Below are positions 32,863 through 42,564 of a stretch of 64,000 nt of DNA, piece after piece. How positions within the stretch are numbered: position 1 is the first letter of the stretch; each line of letters opens with the position of its first letter. Location: the NCBI RefSeq assembly GCF_019173455.1, contig NZ_JADPQH010000001.1:868001-932000 (forward strand), read 5' to 3'. Origin of the DNA: Nesterenkonia sp. Act20 (GTDB lineage Bacteria; Actinomycetota; Actinomycetes; Actinomycetales; Micrococcaceae). The position numbers were made by a program, and so were the translations under genes. The notes beneath the pieces were generated by a model. That model was not told the DNA's origin. It searched no databases and saw nothing but the letters and a program-made list of their open reading frames with translations.

Positions 32863-34119
32863 ATGAGAAGCACCTTTCACACTGCTACTACCGTGACCGC
32901 AGCGTTAGCCGCGATCAGCCTCTTGGCAAGCTGCTCGGGAGGGGACGCAGAAGGCGAAGACGGCAATGGCGCCGCCTCCGGGACGTACACCTGGTGGGAC
33001 CCTTACCCACAGCACGAGGAGGGTTCGGACTGGGCCAACCGAGTCCAGACCTGCGGCGAGGAGGCCGGAGTCACCATCGAACGCACCGCGTACGACACCA
33101 CTGCCCTCACCAACCAGACGATCCTCGCGGCACAGGAGGGCAATTCGCCCGACGTCGTTCTGCTCGATAACCCGGCCGTCTCCACCCTCTCCGAAAGCGG
33201 CCTGCTCAGCACCGTGGACGAACTCGGGTTGGACACCTCAGCCGTGGACCCCAACCTCGTCGCGGCGGGTGAGCTCGACGGCGAGACCTACGGGATCCCG
33301 ATCGGGGCCAATACCCTCGCGCTCTACTACAACGAAGACGTCCTGGAGGAAGCAGGAGTCGATCCAGCTTCTGTGACCGACTGGGCAAGCCTCACGAGTG
33401 CCCTTGAAGACATCCAGGCATCCGGAAACGAGGGAATGACATTCGCAGGCATCGGCACCGAGGAAGGCTCCTTCCAGTTCCTTCCCTGGTTCTGGGGCTC
33501 CGGAGCGGACCTCACGGACCTGGATTCGCCCGAGGCGGTGGAGGCTCTGGAACTCTGGAAGGGCTGGGTCGACGACGGACTGGTCCCGAACACCGTGATC
33601 AACAATTCCCAGAACACCACCTGGGAAGAGTTCCTCACCGGCAACTTCGGATTCGTGGAGAACGGCACCTGGCAGGTCAACAGCGCCGCTGACGCGGAGT
33701 TCCCCACAGGCGTGATTGAGATCCCTGCTCAGGACGGCGGGGTCGCCCCCGCTCCCACCGGCGGCGAGTTCATCGTCGCTCCGATCCAGGATGACGTCGA
33801 GCGCTACGACGTCACTCGCCAGATCGTCGAGTGCATGACGACGCCTGAAGGATTCGTCGAGACCGCCAACACGTTCGCCTACTACATTCCTCCCACAGAA
33901 GAAGGCCAGGACGCCCTGTTGGAGGAGAACGAGGATCTCGAGACCTGGGTCTCTGCGGTGCAGGAGGCCAAGGGTCGCACCAGCGACAACCTCGGAACCG
34001 ACTACCCGGTCATCTCCGAGGAACTCTGGACCGCAGTGCAGAACGCCCTGTCCGGTTCAGCAACTCCTCAGGAGGCACTGGAGGAGGCACAGGCGAACGT
34101 CGAGGCTGAACTCGGCTGA
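32863..34119 (+). CDS. ABC sugar transporter, extracellular solute-binding lipoprotein
   Basis: The 418-residue protein has a signal peptide and a lipobox (SLLASCSGG), so it is lipid-anchored. It is followed by a family 1 solute-binding domain (YTWWDPYPQHEEGSDW, NSPDVVLLDNPAVSTL, YGIPIGANTLALYYNEDVLEEAG, ENGTWQVNSAADAEFP). It delivers an oligosaccharide to the two permeases downstream. No ATPase gene lies in the operon, so a shared MsmX/MsiK-type ATPase elsewhere is expected. The next two genes follow at 35 bases and in overlap. Operators for the LacI regulator lie just upstream. Confidence 0.93.
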   Translation: MRSTFHTATTVTAALAAISLLASCSGGDAEGEDGNGAASGTYTWWDPYPQHEEGSDWANRVQTCGEEAGVTIERTAYDTTALTNQTILAAQEGNSPDVVLLDNPAVSTLSESGLLSTVDELGLDTSAVDPNLVAAGELDGETYGIPIGANTLALYYNEDVLEEAGVDPASVTDWASLTSALEDIQASGNEGMTFAGIGTEEGSFQFLPWFWGSGADLTDLDSPEAVEALELWKGWVDDGLVPNTVINNSQNTTWEEFLTGNFGFVENGTWQVNSAADAEFPTGVIEIPAQDGGVAPAPTGGEFIVAPIQDDVERYDVTRQIVECMTTPEGFVETANTFAYYIPPTEEGQDALLEENEDLETWVSAVQEAKGRTSDNLGTDYPVISEELWTAVQNALSGSATPQEALEEAQANVEAELG

Positions 34120-34154
34120 AGCCGGGTCGAATCACCGCAATCGGAAGGACCATC

Positions 34155-35135
34155 ATGACGACCCTCGCCGAGACAAAGGCGGGTCGCGGCAGTACGGGTG
34201 GAGCGGGCAGCGATGTCCCGCCCGCTCCACCCGAGAAGCTGCGGCGACGCAGGCCCCACGGCACCCGATGGGCTGCCATCGGCTTTGCCGCTCCCCTGCT
34301 CGTTTACCTCGTGTTGTTCTACGTCTACCCGCTGTGGCGCAACATCGACCTCAGCATCCACGACTACAACATTCGTGCCTTCGTGCAGGGCGACGCCGAC
34401 TTCGTCGGTTGGCAGAACTATGTGGAGATCTTCTCTTCGTCGATCTTCGCGCAGGCGCTGGCGAATACAGCGTTCTTCACCATCGTCTCCATCGCCTTCC
34501 AGTTCGCCTTGGGGCTTGCCCTCGCGGTCTTCTTCCGCAACTATTTTCCGCTCTCAGCTCCGCTGCGCGCCTTGTTCCTGATGCCATGGCTGCTTCCGTT
34601 GATCGTCTCGGCGTCCACCTGGTCGTGGATGCTCAACAGCGAGAACGGCATCGTCAACTCCTTCCTCGAAGCCTTCGGCGTAGGCCAGATCAACTGGCTC
34701 ACCTCCCCAGAGACAGCGCTGCTCTCGGTGACGCTGGCGAACATCTGGCTGGGCATCCCCTTCTGCCTGGTCATTCTCTACTCAGGCCTGCAGAACATCC
34801 CCGAGGATGTCTACGAAGCCGCCTCCCTGGACGGAGCGGGAGCGTGGCGCCAATTCTGGAGCATCACCTTCCCGCTGCTTCGTCCGGTCTCTGCCATCAC
34901 ACTGCTGCTCGGGCTGGTCTACACGCTCAAGGTCGTGGACGTGATCTGGGTGATGACAGCCGGCGGACCAGGAAGTTCCACGACCACATTGGCCATCTGG
35001 TCCTACCGTGAAGCGTTCGGCACCGGGCAGCCCGACTTCTCCCCGGCCGCCGCGGTGGGCAACATTCTTATCCTCGTTGCCCTGCTCTTCGGAGTGATCC
35101 ATCTTCAGCTGCAACGACGACAGGAGGCGCGATGA
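34155..35135 (+). CDS. ABC sugar transporter permease, MalF-type
   Basis: The 326-residue protein has a polar N-terminal extension, six membrane helices and the EAA loop (YEAASLDGAGAWRQFWSITFPLLRP) that contacts the ATPase. The family is MalF/UgpA-like binding-protein-dependent permease. Its stop overlaps the next permease start by four bases. Together they form the membrane channel of an importer for the sugar released or cleaved by the GH127 enzyme. Confidence 0.93.
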   Translation: MTTLAETKAGRGSTGGAGSDVPPAPPEKLRRRRPHGTRWAAIGFAAPLLVYLVLFYVYPLWRNIDLSIHDYNIRAFVQGDADFVGWQNYVEIFSSSIFAQALANTAFFTIVSIAFQFALGLALAVFFRNYFPLSAPLRALFLMPWLLPLIVSASTWSWMLNSENGIVNSFLEAFGVGQINWLTSPETALLSVTLANIWLGIPFCLVILYSGLQNIPEDVYEAASLDGAGAWRQFWSITFPLLRPVSAITLLLGLVYTLKVVDVIWVMTAGGPGSSTTTLAIWSYREAFGTGQPDFSPAAAVGNILILVALLFGVIHLQLQRRQEAR

Positions 35136-35950
35136 CCACCCGCCGCGCCTGGTGGAAGACGGTCCTGGGACTGGTCTTCACCGGCATCATGCTCTTCCCG
35201 GTCTACTGGATGTTCAACGTCTCGCTGACCCAGACCAGCGACCTACGAGCCTCACCCCCTCATTGGTTCCCCTGGGCGCCGACTTTCGAGGGCTATGCGA
35301 CCGCCCTGGACCAGCAGCTGCCGGCCCTAGGCACCAGTCTGCTCATCGGGCTCAGCACCGTTGTGCTCACAGTCCTCATCGCAGCGCCGGCCGGCTACGC
35401 GATCGCACTGCTCAATCTCCGCGGAGGAAAAGTGCTGAGCTTCGGGCTGATCGTGGCGCAGATGATTCCTGCAGTGGTGATGGCCATGGGCTTCTACGCG
35501 ATCTACGTGAGGCTCGACCTGCTCAATACCGTCGGTGGCCTCATCCTCGCGAACTCCACGGTCGCCGTTCCATTCGGGGTCCTGCTCTACACGGCGTTCA
35601 TGTCTGGGATGCCGAAAGAACTCCTGCAGGCGGCGCGAGTGGACGGCGCGGGAGCCTGGCGCACTTTCATCTCGGTGGTGATGCCGATCAGTCGGAACTC
35701 CACGATTACCGTCGCGCTGTTCGCCTTCCTCTGGGCATGGGCCGACTTCATCTTCGCGTCCACCCTGAACCGCAGCGGCGGCATGATCCCGATCACCTTG
35801 AGCATCTACCAATACATCGGCAACAACACGACGCAGTGGAACGCCATCATGGCGACAGCCGTGGTCGCTTCGATTCCCGCCACCGTCCTGCTTGTGCTCG
35901 CGCAGCGCTACGTCGCTGCAGGCGTGACAGCCGGTTCGGTCAAAGACTAG
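35132..35950 (+). CDS. ABC sugar transporter permease, MalG-type
   Basis: The 272-residue protein has six membrane helices and the EAA loop LQAARVDGAGAWRTFISVVMPISR. The N-terminal PVYWMFNVSLTQTSDL pattern is typical of MalG/UgpE-type permeases. It overlaps the preceding permease gene and ends 13 bases before the GH127 gene. It works as heterodimer partner of the MalF-type protein. Confidence 0.93.
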   Translation: MTTRRAWWKTVLGLVFTGIMLFPVYWMFNVSLTQTSDLRASPPHWFPWAPTFEGYATALDQQLPALGTSLLIGLSTVVLTVLIAAPAGYAIALLNLRGGKVLSFGLIVAQMIPAVVMAMGFYAIYVRLDLLNTVGGLILANSTVAVPFGVLLYTAFMSGMPKELLQAARVDGAGAWRTFISVVMPISRNSTITVALFAFLWAWADFIFASTLNRSGGMIPITLSIYQYIGNNTTQWNAIMATAVVASIPATVLLVLAQRYVAAGVTAGSVKD

Positions 35951-35963
35951 TGAAGGAACACCT

Positions 35964-37979
35964 GTGACCTCCTCCCCTCCCCAGTCCTCCGGGCCCATGA
36001 CAGACGACCGCCGCGCCGTCACACCCGTCGACCCCGCCCGCGGCACGCGGCGTGGTCTCGGCCTCGACCAGATCTCCCTTGACGCGGGTTTCTGGAAGAC
36101 CCGCCAGGACGCGAACTCCGCCGGGACGCTGCGGCACTGCATCGATTGGATGGAACGTCTCGGCTGGCTCGCCAACTTCGACCGTGTCGCCGCGGGCACC
36201 ATGGACGAGAATCGGCCCGGGTGGCAGTTCTCAGACTCCGAGGTGTACAAGCTTCTCGAGGCCCTGGCCTGGGAATACGGACGAACACGTGACCCGGAGA
36301 TCGACGCCATCTTCGAATCACTGGTGGACCGCGTCGCCGCGGCAGAGGACGACGACGGCTACCTCAACACCTGCTTCGGGCACGCCGGCCGCCCCGAGCG
36401 CTACAGCGACCTCTCCATGGGACATGAGCTGTACTGCGCAGGCCACCTGCTGCAAGCTGTCGTCGCCCGATTGCGCACGAAGGGAGAAGATCGCTTCGTG
36501 GCTCTGGGACGGCGAGTGGCGGACCACGTGCTGCGCGAGTTCGGGCCGGACGCTCGTGACGGCGTCTGCGGACACCCCGAGATCGAAGTTGCCCTGGCGG
36601 AGTTCGCCCGGGCGACGGGCGAGACCAGGTACCGGGATCAGGCCCAGCTCTTCGTGGAGCGCCGAGGGCACGGCACCCTCGCCCCAATCCCGTTGCTCAG
36701 CCGCGAGTACTTCCAGGATGAGATCCCTGTCCGCGACACTGCCTCGTGGCACGGACACGCGGTGCGTGCGCTCTACCTCGCCGCCGGAGCGGTGGACATC
36801 GCCGTGGACGCAGGCGACGCGGAACTCCTCGGCGCCCTTGAGGAGCAGTGGCACCGGACCGTGGCGCGCCGGACCTACCTGACCGGGGGGATGGGCTCCC
36901 GTCACCAGGACGAGGGCTTCGGGGAGGACTGGGAGCTGCCGCCGGACCGCGCCTACTGTGAGACCTGCGCCGGAGTTGCCTCCTTGATGGTGTCCTGGCG
37001 GCTCTATTTGGCCACCGGCAGGCCCAAGTATGTCGATCTCATGGAACGGACGCTCTTCAACGTCATCGCCACGTCGCCGAGCCCGGATGGTACGGCCTTC
37101 TTCTACGCCAATCCCCTGCAGCAGCGTTCGGAGAGCTCTGACGTGCTCCCCGATGCCGTCAACTCCCGGGCGGAGGGCGGTGTCCGAGCGCCCTGGTTCG
37201 ACGTCTCCTGCTGCCCGACCAACCTCGCCCGGACTCTGGCCTCCTGGCAGTCCTACTCAGCCGCCGTCGACGAGGCAAACGTCGCCGTGGTGCTGCAGTA
37301 CGCCGCAGGCGAGTACCGGTTCAAGCTCAGCTCCGGGCTCTTGCGCGTACAAGTGGACACCGAGTACCCCAACGCCTCGGAGATCCACCTCAGGGTCCAA
37401 GACGCCCCTCCCGGCGGAGCGCCCTTGAGGCTTCGCGTTCCGTCCTGGGCGATCGATGCCCAGATCAGCGTCAACGGTGGACCGGCGGCGCCGACCGAAC
37501 CGGGGTGGTGCGACCTCGAACAGTCCGTGTTCCGGGGGGACGAGCTCCGTCTGATGCTGCCGGTGGAGCCTCGACTGACCTGGCCCGATCCACGGATCGA
37601 TGCGATGCGCGGAACTGTTGCCGTGGAACGCGGCCCGCTCGTCCTCTGCATCGAGTCACAGGATGTTCCCGACGGGATCCCGCTGGATGCCATCACACTG
37701 GACACCTCGGCCTCGCTGAAGTCCGAGGGCGACGGCGCCCGTGGTCGCGCCCGGGTGCTCGACGTGGTCGGTCCAGCCGACGGCACCCCGCCCTTCGGCC
37801 GCGCACCGACAGGTGAAACGACCTCTGCCGACTTCGACCTGATCTTCGTCCCCTACCACCGGTGGGCCGAACGTGGTCCCTCCACGATGCGCGTCTTCGT
37901 GCCCGTGGCTGACCATGTCAGTCTTTCGGGAGAGCAATCCAGCACTGACGACGTAAAAGGACGAACAGATGATCGATGA
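35964..37979 (+). CDS. GH127 beta-L-arabinofuranosidase
   Basis: The 671-residue protein starts at a GTG after GAAGGAAC. It shows the GH127 core: an (alpha/alpha)6 barrel with AYCETCAGVA (metal-ligand Glu and Cys) and the CCPTN motif, whose Cys pair holds the zinc and includes the catalytic nucleophile Cys. Beta-sandwich regions follow. No signal peptide is present, so it acts in the cytosol on imported oligosaccharides, releasing L-arabinose from beta-L-arabinofuranosides such as those of plant hydroxyproline-rich glycoproteins. GH127 also includes some other activities, so the substrate is probable, not certain. Confidence 0.92.
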   Translation: MTSSPPQSSGPMTDDRRAVTPVDPARGTRRGLGLDQISLDAGFWKTRQDANSAGTLRHCIDWMERLGWLANFDRVAAGTMDENRPGWQFSDSEVYKLLEALAWEYGRTRDPEIDAIFESLVDRVAAAEDDDGYLNTCFGHAGRPERYSDLSMGHELYCAGHLLQAVVARLRTKGEDRFVALGRRVADHVLREFGPDARDGVCGHPEIEVALAEFARATGETRYRDQAQLFVERRGHGTLAPIPLLSREYFQDEIPVRDTASWHGHAVRALYLAAGAVDIAVDAGDAELLGALEEQWHRTVARRTYLTGGMGSRHQDEGFGEDWELPPDRAYCETCAGVASLMVSWRLYLATGRPKYVDLMERTLFNVIATSPSPDGTAFFYANPLQQRSESSDVLPDAVNSRAEGGVRAPWFDVSCCPTNLARTLASWQSYSAAVDEANVAVVLQYAAGEYRFKLSSGLLRVQVDTEYPNASEIHLRVQDAPPGGAPLRLRVPSWAIDAQISVNGGPAAPTEPGWCDLEQSVFRGDELRLMLPVEPRLTWPDPRIDAMRGTVAVERGPLVLCIESQDVPDGIPLDAITLDTSASLKSEGDGARGRARVLDVVGPADGTPPFGRAPTGETTSADFDLIFVPYHRWAERGPSTMRVFVPVADHVSLSGEQSSTDDVKGRTDDR

Positions 37980-39567
37980 ATCACTCCATCTAGAGCACAC
38001 CACCCTGGGCATCGAGCTCGGGTCCACCCGGATCAAGGCCTGCCTGGTCGGTGAATCGGGCCAGACCCTCGCCACGGGGTCCAGCTCCTGGGAGAGCCAA
38101 CTCCTCGACGGGGTCTGGACCTACTCCCTGGACGCTGTGCATCAGGGACTGGCTGCGGCCTACGCTGACCTGGCTGCCACGGTGCGCCGACTCCACAGCA
38201 TCGAATTGCGCGCCGTCGGAGCGATCGGCATCTCCGCCATGATGCACGGGTACCTGGCCCTGGACTCCGCCGGAGACCTGCTGACTCCATTCAGAACCTG
38301 GCGCAACACCACGACGACGGCGGCCGCCGCCCGCCTGACCCAGGAATTCGGGCAGAACATCCCGCTGCGCTGGTCCATCGCCCACCACTATCAGGCCATC
38401 CTCGACGCCGAACCACATGTGCCCAGGGTGCACACACTGACCACATTGGCCGGGTACGTCCATCATCTGCTCACTGGGAACCATGTCCTCGGAGTCGGGG
38501 ACGCCTCGGGGATGTTCCCGATCGACCCAGCCACCGGAGACTATGACGCCGAGCTGCTCGAGCGGTTCCGCAGTCTGACGGCTGCAGAGGAGATCGGGCG
38601 GGACCTGGAACAGCTTCTGCCACCGGTCGCCTCTGCCGGTGACCAGGCAGGCTTCCTCACCCCAGAAGGAGCCGAGATCCTGGATCCCACCGGGACCCTG
38701 GAACCAGGGATCATGTTCTGCCCACCGGAGGGCGATGCCGGCACCGGCATGGTCGCCACCAATGCGGTGCGGGCGCGGACCGGCAACGTCAGTGTGGGCA
38801 CCAGCATCTTCGCCATGCTCGTGCTCGAGGACTCGCTGCGCAGCACACGCAGTGAGATCGACATCGTCGCGACGCCGGACGCGAAGCTGGTCGCCATGGT
38901 CCACTGCAACAACGGCGCCAGTGAACTGGGCGCCTGGGCCGGACTCTTCGGTGAGTTCCTCACGAACCTGGGTCATGTTGCTGAACCGGATGAGGTCTTC
39001 CAGGCGATGCTCCGCGGCGCCCTGGAGGCTGAGGCGGACCAGAACGGGATGCTGGCCTACAGCCTGTTGGCGGCTGAACCCATCATCGGGGTGGACCGGG
39101 GCAGGCCCATGATGGTGCGCACCCCGGAGACTCCCTTGACCCTGGCCGGATTCGCTCGATCCCAACTGCTGGGGGTGTTCGCCGCGCTCAGTGTCGGGAT
39201 GGGCGTGCTGGCCGAGGAGGGCGTCACGGTGGACCGGTTCTTCGCCCACGGTGGATTGCTGCGCACCGGCGGAGTGGCTCAGAAGGCCCTGGCGGCCGCT
39301 CTGGGGACGCCCGTGGCGGTCACGAAGGACTCCGCTGAGGGCGGCGCGTGGGGCATCGCGGTGCTGGCCGGCTATGCCCATGCGGTGACCGCCGGAAGCG
39401 CCTCAGGCCGCGCCATGCCGGACTGGCTGGATGAGGAGGTGTTCGCTGACTCCGCTGTGGAGACCGTGACACCGTCAGACGCCGAGGTCTCTGACTACGC
39501 CCAGTTCCTCGAACGGTGGGTCGCCGGGCTGGCGGCGGAACGCGCAGCGGGAGAAGCCCTCGACTGA
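37969..39567 (+). CDS. FGGY-family carbohydrate kinase
   Basis: The 532-residue protein has the actin-like FGGY fold: LGIELGSTRIKACLVGESG (phosphate 1), SAMMHGYLALD, a GDAGTGMVATNAV-type middle, TGNVSVGTSIFAML (phosphate 2) and RFFAHGGLLRTGGVAQKALAAALG near the C-terminus. It overlaps the GH127 gene by 11 bases. In an arabinose operon, L-ribulose is the most plausible substrate, but no arabinose isomerase gene is present here. Xylulokinase-like specificity is the alternative. Confidence 0.88.
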   Translation: MIDESLHLEHTTLGIELGSTRIKACLVGESGQTLATGSSSWESQLLDGVWTYSLDAVHQGLAAAYADLAATVRRLHSIELRAVGAIGISAMMHGYLALDSAGDLLTPFRTWRNTTTTAAAARLTQEFGQNIPLRWSIAHHYQAILDAEPHVPRVHTLTTLAGYVHHLLTGNHVLGVGDASGMFPIDPATGDYDAELLERFRSLTAAEEIGRDLEQLLPPVASAGDQAGFLTPEGAEILDPTGTLEPGIMFCPPEGDAGTGMVATNAVRARTGNVSVGTSIFAMLVLEDSLRSTRSEIDIVATPDAKLVAMVHCNNGASELGAWAGLFGEFLTNLGHVAEPDEVFQAMLRGALEAEADQNGMLAYSLLAAEPIIGVDRGRPMMVRTPETPLTLAGFARSQLLGVFAALSVGMGVLAEEGVTVDRFFAHGGLLRTGGVAQKALAAALGTPVAVTKDSAEGGAWGIAVLAGYAHAVTAGSASGRAMPDWLDEEVFADSAVETVTPSDAEVSDYAQFLERWVAGLAAERAAGEALD

Positions 39568-39633
39568 ACGCCAGTTGAAAGCTCGCCCGGACCCGAAGCC
39601 CACGAACCATGTCCCCTGATGAAGGATTCTTCA

Positions 39634-40419
39634 ATGACACAGACTCACAGCTCGCGCCCACTCAGTGTTCTGGTGTGGGGGGAGAACAGACACGAACAGC
39701 TGGAGCAGAAGGTAGCCGACCTGTACCCCCACGGCATGCACACCACGATCCGCGAAGCGATCGAGGAGCACCTGGGCCAGACAGTCTCCGTAGAGACCGC
39801 GACGCTGGATGACCCGGAGCATGGGCTGACCGAGGAGGTCCTCGCCGGAACCGATGTTCTGGTGTGGTGGGGTCACGCGGCGCATGAGGAGGTCAAGGAC
39901 GAGGTCGTCGATCGCGTGCACAGGCATGTCCTCGCCGGCATGGGACTCGTCGTGCTGCACTCAGGTCACTGGTCGAAGATCTTCGTCAAGCTCATGGGCA
40001 CCAGCTGCACTCTGCGCTGGCGTGCGGAACAGGACCGCGAGGTCGTGTGGACAGTGAACCCCACACACCCCATCGCGCAGGGGGTGCCGCACCCGTTCAT
40101 CATTCCCCAGCAGGAGATGTATGGAGAGTACTTCGACATTCCCGTCCCCGAGGAGCTGGTGTTCATCAGCACTTTCAGCGGAGGTGAAGCCTTCCGCAGC
40201 GGATGCACCTTCCGGCGCGGGTTCGGAAAGATCTTCTTCTTCAGCCCCGGTGACCAGGACTATCCGGTCTACCACCACAAGGACGTCCGTCGCGTGGTCG
40301 CGAACGGTGTCGCCTGGGCGCAGACCCTGCGACCCGAACGGACAGACCCGCAGCTGCTGCGCTACGAGACCAATGACTTCTACAACGGCCACGATTACCA
40401 GGGGGCGATGGAGAATTGA
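39634..40419 (+). CDS. ThuA-domain protein
   Basis: The 261-residue protein starts at an ATG seven bases after GAAGGA. It is a ThuA-like class I glutamine-amidotransferase-fold protein: VLVWGENRHEQLEQKVADLYPHGMHTTI, VLVWWGHAAHEEV, VLHSGHWSKIF and EMYGEYFDIP. Known ThuA proteins act with Gfo/Idh/MocA dehydrogenases in sugar (for example trehalose or ketosugar) catabolism. This fits the next gene, whose start overlaps its stop. The exact chemistry of ThuA is not established. Confidence 0.9.
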   Translation: MTQTHSSRPLSVLVWGENRHEQLEQKVADLYPHGMHTTIREAIEEHLGQTVSVETATLDDPEHGLTEEVLAGTDVLVWWGHAAHEEVKDEVVDRVHRHVLAGMGLVVLHSGHWSKIFVKLMGTSCTLRWRAEQDREVVWTVNPTHPIAQGVPHPFIIPQQEMYGEYFDIPVPEELVFISTFSGGEAFRSGCTFRRGFGKIFFFSPGDQDYPVYHHKDVRRVVANGVAWAQTLRPERTDPQLLRYETNDFYNGHDYQGAMEN

Positions 40420-41546
40420 GCACCATTCCAGAGCCCAGCAGCCATCCGCCCGTCAGGATCGTGCAGGTCGGCGCAGGGGGCATGGGCAGGCAATGGATCT
40501 CCGCCATCGGTCAGTCCTCCGAGGCCGAACTGGTGGGGCTCGTCGACCTGGATGTCGCCGTCGCCGCCGATGCGCTCACCGCGGCAGGGCTGGGCGGCGT
40601 GCAGGTCGGCCGGAGTGTGGAAGAGGTCCTGCAGGTCACGCATGCCGATGCCGTGGTGAACGTGACCATCCCGGAGGCTCATCACGCGATCAACGTCGAG
40701 GCGCTCTTCCGTGGTCTGCCGGTGCTCTGTGAGAAGCCCATTGCACCGACCCTGAGTCAGGCGCTCTCCCTGGCGGCCGCCGCAGAGGCCAGCGGGCAGC
40801 TGCTGATGACCAGTCAGTCCCGGCGCTACTTCAACAACCTGTCCGCGCTCAAGACCGGGATGACGGCCCTGGGCGAGGTGGGGCTGGTCTCCACCGAGTT
40901 CTTCAAGGCGCCCCATTTCGGCGGGTTCCGCGAAGAGATGCGCCACGTGCTGCTGGTCGACATGGCCATCCACGCCTTCGACGTCGCACGGTTCCTGCTC
41001 GAGGAGGATCCAGTGTCGGTGTACTGCGAGGAGTTCAACCCGGCGTGGAGCTGGTACTCCCACGGGGCCGCCGCCAACGCTCTGTTCGAGTTCGACGGAG
41101 GAGCCCGTTACTCCTATTCGGGCAGTTGGTGCAGCGACGGGCACGAGACCTCCTGGAATGGGAGGTGGCGCATCAACGGTGAATTCGGGACAGCGTTGTG
41201 GGACGGAGAGAACAAGCCCTCGTTCGACCTCACCGAGGAGTCGAGCACGTCCGCCACCGAGGCGGAGGCTGCCGAGATGCCGGAAGAGATCCATGGTTCA
41301 CTGGCCGAGTTCCTCGATGCCCTCAAGACCGGGTCTGTGCCTTCGGGCGAGGTGCACAGCAACATCCTCACGCTCGCGATGGTCGAAGCCGCGGTCCGCT
41401 CCGCAGACACCGGTCGACGGGTCCTGCTCAACGACATGATCGAAGAAGCATACGAGTCAGCGGTGAAGCAGGAGTCCGTGCCAGCGGTGGCTGAGGCCAT
41501 GACGGCATGGACCCACCCCAGGGCTGTTTTGGGGCAAGGCCGTTAG
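40416..41546 (+). CDS. Gfo/Idh/MocA-family oxidoreductase
   Basis: The 376-residue protein starts at a TTG overlapping the ThuA stop by four bases. It has an N-terminal Rossmann domain (VRIVQVGAGGMGRQWISAI) with the catalytic-type CEKPIAPT motif, and a C-terminal beta-sheet domain with DMAIHAFDVARFLL. It oxidises a sugar or sugar derivative with NAD(P). In tandem with ThuA it forms a common sugar-oxidising module. It is the last gene of the LacI-controlled operon. Confidence 0.92.
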   Translation: MSTIPEPSSHPPVRIVQVGAGGMGRQWISAIGQSSEAELVGLVDLDVAVAADALTAAGLGGVQVGRSVEEVLQVTHADAVVNVTIPEAHHAINVEALFRGLPVLCEKPIAPTLSQALSLAAAAEASGQLLMTSQSRRYFNNLSALKTGMTALGEVGLVSTEFFKAPHFGGFREEMRHVLLVDMAIHAFDVARFLLEEDPVSVYCEEFNPAWSWYSHGAAANALFEFDGGARYSYSGSWCSDGHETSWNGRWRINGEFGTALWDGENKPSFDLTEESSTSATEAEAAEMPEEIHGSLAEFLDALKTGSVPSGEVHSNILTLAMVEAAVRSADTGRRVLLNDMIEEAYESAVKQESVPAVAEAMTAWTHPRAVLGQGR

Positions 41547-41800
41547 CTGTTCCGTATTCCTGAGGACTCCTCGTCTGCCAGCGCGTGACCTCGTGACTCA
41601 GGCCAGTCTGCGGCCCAACCGGAACTGCAGGTGTCCCGCCGCGCACCTCGGCAGGAATGAAGTGTCGTGGATCGAGAACGAAGCGATCATCACGACGGAT
41701 AAAACGTAGCATCGGGTTGCTGTACCAGCTGACAATCCGACCGCATGCGGGGCGTACCGAAAACGATTGCTCGTCTACGTTCTCCCCTATGATCTGAACT

Positions 41801-42361
41801 ATGTCGTCTAAGCATGGAACATACTTCGTCGCCGATGGATCCAAAGCTGAGTTCACCGACGCTCTGACAACCTGGGTCCCCATCGCGCACGAGGTCCTCA
41901 TCAACGTAGCCGGAAAATTCAACAGGACGACCACCTATTTAGAACTCACCGAGGTCGTTCAAGAACGCTCAGGAATTCGGACCAGGATGTTGATTGGGAA
42001 CTGGAGCGGAAAACTTCTGGAGCAGGTGGCCCAGCGTGCAGCTGATGCTGGTGAACCCCCGCTGACCGCGCTATGCGTTCATCAGAACGGCACCATTGGA
42101 GACGGGTACTCCAGAGCACCTAAATCTGTCCCGAACGATCCCAATATAGACGTGGAAGATCTTGCCGCTCAACACCGCCTTCTCTGTTACCGGCGGTACG
42201 CGGTCGATCTTCCGGCGGACGGGGGCGTCCCAACCCTCACTCCCCAGGTTGCCAAAGTGCGGTCTCAGTCCCGGAAAGCGCCGGCGGCACAGCGTGGCGT
42301 ATGCCAGAAGCACTTCATGGAGAAAGCCGCGACGGGTCTGTGTGACCAGTGTGAAGACTGA
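41801..42361 (+). CDS. Hypothetical protein with C-terminal zinc-ribbon-like motif
   Basis: The 186-residue protein is not recognised as a family member. Visible features are a mixed alpha/beta N-terminal domain (ERSGIRTRMLIGNWSGKLLEQV) and a C-terminal C-x2-H plus C-x2-C arrangement (CQKHF to CDQCED), a likely zinc site. Its codon use is less G/C-biased than the operon before it. It opens the accessory region, ending about 200 bases from the convergent GmrSD-like gene. A defence-related role is possible from position alone. Confidence 0.6.
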   Translation: MSSKHGTYFVADGSKAEFTDALTTWVPIAHEVLINVAGKFNRTTTYLELTEVVQERSGIRTRMLIGNWSGKLLEQVAQRAADAGEPPLTALCVHQNGTIGDGYSRAPKSVPNDPNIDVEDLAAQHRLLCYRRYAVDLPADGGVPTLTPQVAKVRSQSRKAPAAQRGVCQKHFMEKAATGLCDQCED

Positions 42362-42564
42362 GTTACCTGTTCCGCTTGCGGCGTCTCGGCCGGTCGCTCT
42401 TGAAGCCCGCCTCTGAGCTCATGTCGAGAGAGTCAGGCGTCATCTGGTACGCCACCTCGACGGTTCATGGCCATGCCGAAATGACAATTGAGCTGATCCG
42501 GCCTCCACATGGGGCCGCGCTTCGTGCTGGGTCAAGGCATAGCTCTCCGCGCCCCCAGTCGATA

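Noticed and set aside
37990-39381. Long minus-strand frame opposite the FGGY kinase
   Set aside because: Antisense shadow of a gene with a full set of FGGY motifs; no start signal or homology.
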